From: Saprospiraceae bacterium
Lineage (GTDB): Bacteria > Bacteroidota > Bacteroidia > Chitinophagales > Saprospiraceae
Direction: 5' to 3'
Length of the DNA stretch: 9,535 nt
Assembly: GCA_020436865.1 (NCBI GenBank)
Contig: JAGQXA010000590.1
Location: 1 to 9,535 of the forward strand
The first letter of the stretch is position 1. Each line of letters starts with the position of its first letter. This document shows, piece after piece, positions 5,880 through 9,535 of this stretch. Both the position numbers and the translations under genes were made by a program. The notes under the pieces are model-generated. The model saw nothing but the letters and a program-made list of their open reading frames with translations. It made no database searches and was not told the DNA's origin.

Positions 5880-8126
5880 ATGTCCATTACCATGCAAGGC
5901 GCCTGGGCCGTCCAGGTCAAGAGCAAATCTGCCGCCTTTCCCCAGCAATTCGTGATCTCCGGCGCCGATTCCGGCAACGGCGTCTATCCCGGCCAGCCCG
6001 GCACGCCCCCCGTATGGGTGCAGGGCAAAAGTTGGACCATTTCCATTCTCCACAATCCGGGTACGGGCTTTCAGCCGTCGGACGAGCGGATCAAATTTCC
6101 GGCGAAAGTGGGCAGCTTCTACCAGTTCGACATCGAATCGAACGACTCCGGAGGCGATGCCGACTTCAACGATCTCGTGCTCACCTGCCGCATGCCGGCC
6201 ACCGCTTCGGATTTTCTGATCTACGGAAACGTGAGCTACTACGAAGGTTTCTGCTGGTTCAACCCCTGCTTCCGCCGCTGGATCGTGGTCGACACGCTAC
6301 CGGCCGTGGTAGCCGCCATCAAGAACCCCGTGTTGGGCAAGTTGATCAAGGACCTCTACCCGCAGGTGCACAAAGCCGCGCTGCAAAGCAAAGGCGGCGA
6401 TGACGACATTCGCCCGATCGTACTGCCGTTGCAGGCCGATACCGCCCTTCCTCCGTCCATGGCCCTCGGGATCGAAACGAAGCCCGATGAGTTCCAGCTC
6501 GCCGCGGAGGGCAAGAAGCGCGCGACCAAGGTCAATTTCGACGCGGCCGTGACTACCCAGAGCCGGGTGATCGATCAGCTTCCGGCCATCCAATGGCAGG
6601 CGCAACAGAAGCTCGAGCTCGCCAAGATCCTCGACAAGATCCAGTTGTTCTGCCAAACGGGGCCGGTGCCGAACGCCATCCTCCGTTTCCAGGAATACGA
6701 TCGCACGAATGCCGAAAAGGCCGGCGGACCGTATAGCGGCGATGGGAACCGCTTCAATCTCGGGGCCTGCGTAGCCGATGCCAACGGCAACTACATCTTC
6801 CGCTTTACCCAGAGTTTCCTGGCCGAACTCGTCGAGGGCCTGTTCGACCGGGCGCCGGGCGAAACCTTCAACGTGCAGAAGATGCCCGACCTGATCGCTC
6901 AACTTCTCGATCCGACCGACCTCTCGGTCGTCAACTTCGAAACGGCGGCCCACTTCAATGTGCCTCTGCTCAAGCGGATCGATCTGTGCGTGCCGAAGTC
7001 GAAGGTCGGTACCGTGAGCCAACCCTGCACCGGGCAGAACATCATCCAGCAACTGGGCAACATCATCGTCGGCCCGCCGAGCCCCACGGGTGCCCGCACC
7101 GGCGCCGGCAACCACCTGACGGCCGACGGTCTGATCACCGCCAACCACTTCCTGGCGCCGAAGGTGAAGTGTGCCGGCTGGCGCAACAACTTCGCGCTGT
7201 ACGGCTGCCTCAGCAATACCTCGATCAAACACTACACCGTAGAGTACGTGAACGACGACGGCGATTGGACCCTGATCGGCGACCCGCTGGCCCTGCCCAA
7301 GTTCGTGCTTAATCCGATCACCCTGATCAAGGAACTCGTCAACGTACCGGTAGGCCCGACCACCCGCAATCTGCGCGTCAACGGGAATACCAACCCGGCC
7401 GTCAGCGCCCCGGCCTACGACAACATCGAGATCGATCCCGATCCCGACTGGTATGCCACGAGCCGACGCCTGAAGGCCTACCTGAAAACGGCCAAGTACA
7501 CCGATACTGCCCGACCGGTGCGATTCCGCCTGACCGGTTTCGCCTCGAACGGCAATCAGGTCAGCGGCGCCCGCGAGTACATCACCCTGTTCATCGACAA
7601 TAGCGCCGTTCGGCAAAATTTCGACATCGACATTGCCGACGAGGTGACCATGGACTCCCAGAGCCTGGGCAACTGTGCCCTGTTCACCTTGCCGGAAGGC
7701 GAGGAGGCCACCCCGATCACGGTTCGCTTCAAGGCGATCCAACGCACCGGACTGATGAATGCCTACACCTTGTTCATGCAAAAAGGCGCTACCGGCAGTT
7801 TCCAGGTCGATCCCGATGTGGAGCCGGCCACCTTCAGCGGCGGCACCCTCACGACTGTCGACAACCGCGGGCGCACCTATGTGCATCCCGGCGATACCAA
7901 CTGCCACCTGCTGTTTAGCGGCACCGATCGCGAAGGCACGGCCGATGCCGACGGCTACTACGAAGTGGAACTCGTGCCGCAGAGCGGCCGCTGGCTGGAG
8001 CCCGGCCAGACCTTCTGCGCCTTCAGTCTGAACCTGAGCTGCACGACGCGGCAGACCAACGGATCCTCGGGTTATCCCGACTGGTGGGCCGTACCCGTAC
8101 TCATCGGCATTCAGCGAGCCTCCTGA
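5880..8126 (+). CDS. Large leaderless beta-rich protein with DUF4114-like Ca-type motif
   Basis: A 748-residue protein without a signal peptide, membrane segment or C-terminal sorting domain. Residues 1-105 form a beta domain ending in ESNDSGGDADFNDLVLTC (86-103), whose Asp/Asn pattern resembles the calcium-type motif of DUF4114. Next comes a distinctive YYEGFCWFNPCFRRW segment (120-134), then a low-complexity, charged linker (about 165-235). Around 262-312 a segment with ADANGNYIFRF (299-309) looks like the end of a carboxypeptidase-regulatory/transthyretin-like beta sandwich. Further Ig-like strands follow (445-575), and a C-terminal domain (580-748) carries another ADADGYYEVEL (688-698). 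There are 13 cysteines, many for a cytosolic protein. The next gene starts one base after the stop. I do not recognise a function; structural or surface or delivered particle component are possibilities, all inference. Confidence 0.8.
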   Translation: MSITMQGAWAVQVKSKSAAFPQQFVISGADSGNGVYPGQPGTPPVWVQGKSWTISILHNPGTGFQPSDERIKFPAKVGSFYQFDIESNDSGGDADFNDLVLTCRMPATASDFLIYGNVSYYEGFCWFNPCFRRWIVVDTLPAVVAAIKNPVLGKLIKDLYPQVHKAALQSKGGDDDIRPIVLPLQADTALPPSMALGIETKPDEFQLAAEGKKRATKVNFDAAVTTQSRVIDQLPAIQWQAQQKLELAKILDKIQLFCQTGPVPNAILRFQEYDRTNAEKAGGPYSGDGNRFNLGACVADANGNYIFRFTQSFLAELVEGLFDRAPGETFNVQKMPDLIAQLLDPTDLSVVNFETAAHFNVPLLKRIDLCVPKSKVGTVSQPCTGQNIIQQLGNIIVGPPSPTGARTGAGNHLTADGLITANHFLAPKVKCAGWRNNFALYGCLSNTSIKHYTVEYVNDDGDWTLIGDPLALPKFVLNPITLIKELVNVPVGPTTRNLRVNGNTNPAVSAPAYDNIEIDPDPDWYATSRRLKAYLKTAKYTDTARPVRFRLTGFASNGNQVSGAREYITLFIDNSAVRQNFDIDIADEVTMDSQSLGNCALFTLPEGEEATPITVRFKAIQRTGLMNAYTLFMQKGATGSFQVDPDVEPATFSGGTLTTVDNRGRTYVHPGDTNCHLLFSGTDREGTADADGYYEVELVPQSGRWLEPGQTFCAFSLNLSCTTRQTNGSSGYPDWWAVPVLIGIQRAS

Positions 8127-8127
8127 C

Positions 8128-8406
8128 ATGAGCGCCCTGTCGTTTGCCGTGGCCGTCCTCGCCGTGTGGAGAGTCACTCACCTCTTCCAGGCCGAGGACG
8201 GCCCCTTCGATCTGATCTTCCGCTTTCGCAGGAAGCTCGGCGACAGCCAGGCCGGCCATTTACTCGATTGCTTCTATTGCCTGAGTTTGTGGGTGGCCTT
8301 GCCACCCGCCATCTGGCTGGCCTCTTCGGTAGTGGAGGGCATCCTGTATTGGCCGGCCCTGTCTGGCGGAGCGATCCTCCTGCAGCGGTTCAGCGAGCGC
8401 AAGTAG
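8128..8406 (+). CDS. DUF1360-type small membrane protein
   Basis: A 92-residue protein with a hydrophobic N-terminal helix (LSFAVAVLAVWRVTHLF), a short polar stretch AEDGPFDLIFRFRRKLGD (22-39), then LLDCFYCLSLW (45-55) with a CxxC pair (Cys48, Cys51) at the start of a second helix, and a third hydrophobic stretch near 72-87. The order 'WRVTxLF..EDGPFD...R.R..LG...LLDCFYCLSLW' is the DUF1360 pattern as I know it. The role of DUF1360 is unknown; some members lie in Firmicutes sporulation or phage contexts. It begins one base after the stop of the 748-residue protein and is surely co-transcribed with it. By inference it could anchor or insert that protein's assembly at the membrane. Confidence 0.8.
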   Translation: MSALSFAVAVLAVWRVTHLFQAEDGPFDLIFRFRRKLGDSQAGHLLDCFYCLSLWVALPPAIWLASSVVEGILYWPALSGGAILLQRFSERK

Positions 8407-8444
8407 GCCCTCGCCCCATTTGTTCACCCTAAACGATCAAGACC

Positions 8445-8711
8445 ATGTGTTGTGGTAAAAAACGAGACCAGTGGCGCCAGACGCGCCCCGAAACCCAATC
8501 AGCGGACGAGCAGCCGGTCGCCGGACTTCCCGAAAGCGTGGTCATGGAATACACCGGCCACAGCCGGTTGACCGTGCGCGGCGGGATCAGCGGTAAGCAA
8601 TACGAGTTTGCCCGGCCGTTCGCGCAGCTGCTCATCGACGGACGCGACGCTCCGGGCCTGACCGCCCATCCTGCCTTGCGACCGGCAGCGGAAAGCCCCC
8701 GGCAGGCTTGA
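8445..8711 (+). CDS. Small MCCG protein with YTG...LTVRG core, unknown function
   Basis: An 88-residue protein beginning MCCGKKR, with a polar linker (8-28) and then a compact beta core: VMEYTGHSRLTVRGGISG (33-50), KQYEFARPFAQLLIDGRDAPGL (51-72). The core pattern 'YTG..LTVRG..SG..Y.F......IDGRDAPGL' is one I associate with small proteins of unknown function, some of them in prophage-like or DUF1360-containing neighbourhoods; this recollection was not checked. There is no signal peptide or membrane helix; the vicinal Cys2-Cys3 could bind metal or be acylated. It lies 38 bases after the DUF1360 gene, so probably the third member of the same operon. An isolated, small-protein prediction would be doubtful, but the start, the recognisable core and the context support it. 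Confidence 0.7.
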   Translation: MCCGKKRDQWRQTRPETQSADEQPVAGLPESVVMEYTGHSRLTVRGGISGKQYEFARPFAQLLIDGRDAPGLTAHPALRPAAESPRQA

Positions 8712-8740
8712 ACAAAAATTTTACGGATCGGTGAAATTTG
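8708..8740 (+). promoter_or_regulatory. Candidate Bacteroidota promoter for the DUF4105 gene
   Basis: TTG at 8708-8710 and GAAATTTG at 8733-8740 are separated by 22 bases, close to the TTTG-N19-23-TAnnTTTG pattern, with AAATTTGCGC continuing as is common in this phylum. The start of transcription would be near 8747, giving a leader of about 34 bases to ATG 8781. The upstream half overlaps the end of the MCCG gene. Confidence 0.5.
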
Positions 8741-8780
8741 CGCATCTTCGCCGAAAAGGATGCCAAACCTGTTTTCACCT

Positions 8781-9535
8781 ATGTACATGCCTTTCCGGAA
8801 GGTCTGCAAAGGACTGTGCGCACTGCTGCTGACCCTTAGCCAGCCCCTGCTTGCCCAACAGCAACTTTCACCGGGGGCCCGGATCAGTCTGCTCACCTGT
8901 TCTCCCGGCACCGAACTGTACACGACCTTCGGGCACAGCGCCATCCGCATCCAGGATACCGCCCGGCGAATCGATCTCATCTACAATTACGGGCTTTTCG
9001 ATTTCGATACGCCTAATTTCTACTGGAAATTCCTGCGCGGCAAATTGTCCTACAAACTCGGCGTGCAATCCTTCGCATCCTTCCTGGCCGAATATCGGGA
9101 AGAACAGCGCACGGTAGTCGAACAAGAGATCCGCTTCCGACCCGAGGAGCGGCAGAAACTGTACGACTTTCTGCAGGAAAACTACCGTCCGGAAAACCGG
9201 TATTACCTCTACGATTTTTTCTACGACAACTGCGCCACCCGAATCCGCGACGCCCTGGAGAACGAAGCGACCGAGCGCCTCCGCTACCAGTATCCGGAGG
9301 CGCCCAAAGCCAGCTTCCGGCAGATGCTCGACAAGTACCTGCTCGGGCGGGCCTGGATCGACTTCGGCATCGATCTGGTCCTGGGCCAGCCGGCCGATCG
9401 CGTCGCCGATTTTCGCGAACAGATGTTCCTGCCCGATTACCTGGCCCAGAATTTACAGCTGGCCTTTATCGACAATCACCTCCCCCTGCTCGGCCCTCCT
9501 CAGAGGCTGACCTGGTATACGCCCACCGAAGCCAA
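8781..9535 (+). CDS. Exported DUF4105 / Lnb N-terminal-domain-like protein (partial)
   Basis: The frame stays open to the window end, so only the first 251 residues are seen. A signal peptide (KGLCALLLTLSQPLLAQ, cleavage near residue 26) leads into a conserved extracytoplasmic domain. Landmarks are LLTCSPGTELYTTFGHSAIR (37-56), IDLIYNYGLFDFDTPNFYW (64-82), FLRGKLSY (84-91) and YLYDFFYDNCATRIRD (142-157). The conserved His52 and Cys151 suggest a thiol-dependent active site. This is the DUF4105 domain, annotated as the Lnb N-terminal periplasmic domain; Lnb proteins N-acylate lipoproteins in some Bacteroidota. Full members carry C-terminal membrane helices, which would lie beyond this window. 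An in-frame ATG at 8760 would add seven residues; the predicted transcript start slightly favours 8781. Placing it as a true lipoprotein acyltransferase needs the missing C-terminal half. Confidence 0.85.
   Translation, partial: MYMPFRKVCKGLCALLLTLSQPLLAQQQLSPGARISLLTCSPGTELYTTFGHSAIRIQDTARRIDLIYNYGLFDFDTPNFYWKFLRGKLSYKLGVQSFASFLAEYREEQRTVVEQEIRFRPEERQKLYDFLQENYRPENRYYLYDFFYDNCATRIRDALENEATERLRYQYPEAPKASFRQMLDKYLLGRAWIDFGIDLVLGQPADRVADFREQMFLPDYLAQNLQLAFIDNHLPLLGPPQRLTWYTPTEA

Noticed and set aside
6297..8177. Long open frame of 626 codons on the minus strand opposite the 748-residue protein
   Set aside because: It is the antisense shadow of a GC-rich coding gene: composition is Gly/Ala/Arg/His-rich, no domain or signal is recognisable, and it would run through the sense gene with clear motifs.
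8415..8422. CCCATTTG before the MCCG gene as a promoter
   Set aside because: Only the TTTG half matches and there is no upstream element; transcription from the genes before it is simpler.
5880..8711. Reading the three-gene module as a prophage fragment
   Set aside because: There is no integrase, capsid, terminase, tail or lysis gene in the window and no attachment-like repeats, so a phage origin is not supported by the sequence here.

Overview
The window looks like a chromosomal segment of a fairly GC-rich member of the Bacteroidota, possibly a Saprospiria-type lineage. The class rests on the gene families present (DUF3570/DUF4266, Bacteroidota-type small membrane proteins, a DUF4105 protein), on upstream sequences resembling the Bacteroidota promoter (TTTG / TAnnTTTG), and on the lack of Shine-Dalgarno sequences at most starts. 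The order is a guess. I see no rRNA, tRNA, CRISPR array, transposase or phage integrase.

Left part (1-2957, minus strand): a compact export and redox cassette. In transcription order it is an exported thioredoxin-ApbE fusion (FAD:protein FMN transferase), a short DUF4266 lipoprotein overlapping it by ATGA, and a DUF3570 outer-membrane beta-barrel. All three products should leave the cytoplasm, so the set reads as a periplasm/outer-membrane maturation unit. Its flavinylation target is not evident in the window.

Middle part (3170-5784, plus strand): four ordinary-looking accessory genes. They are a charged-head membrane protein, a secreted lipocalin-like protein, an adenylate-kinase-like P-loop protein of the FlaR/'topology modulation' type overlapping it by ATGA, and a seven-helix membrane protein with conserved-looking histidines.

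Right-centre part (5880-8711, plus strand): the most interesting region. A 748-residue leaderless, beta-rich, Cys-containing protein with a DUF4114-like calcium-type motif is followed one base later by a DUF1360-type membrane protein, and then by an 88-residue MCCG-starting protein with a YTG...LTVRG...SG..Y.F core. None has a known function that I can name. The tight order suggests a dedicated three-gene module.

Right edge (8781-9535, plus strand): the start of an exported DUF4105 (Lnb N-terminal-domain-like) protein, cut by the window end, behind the best promoter match in the window. Intergenic gaps are all below 300 bases.
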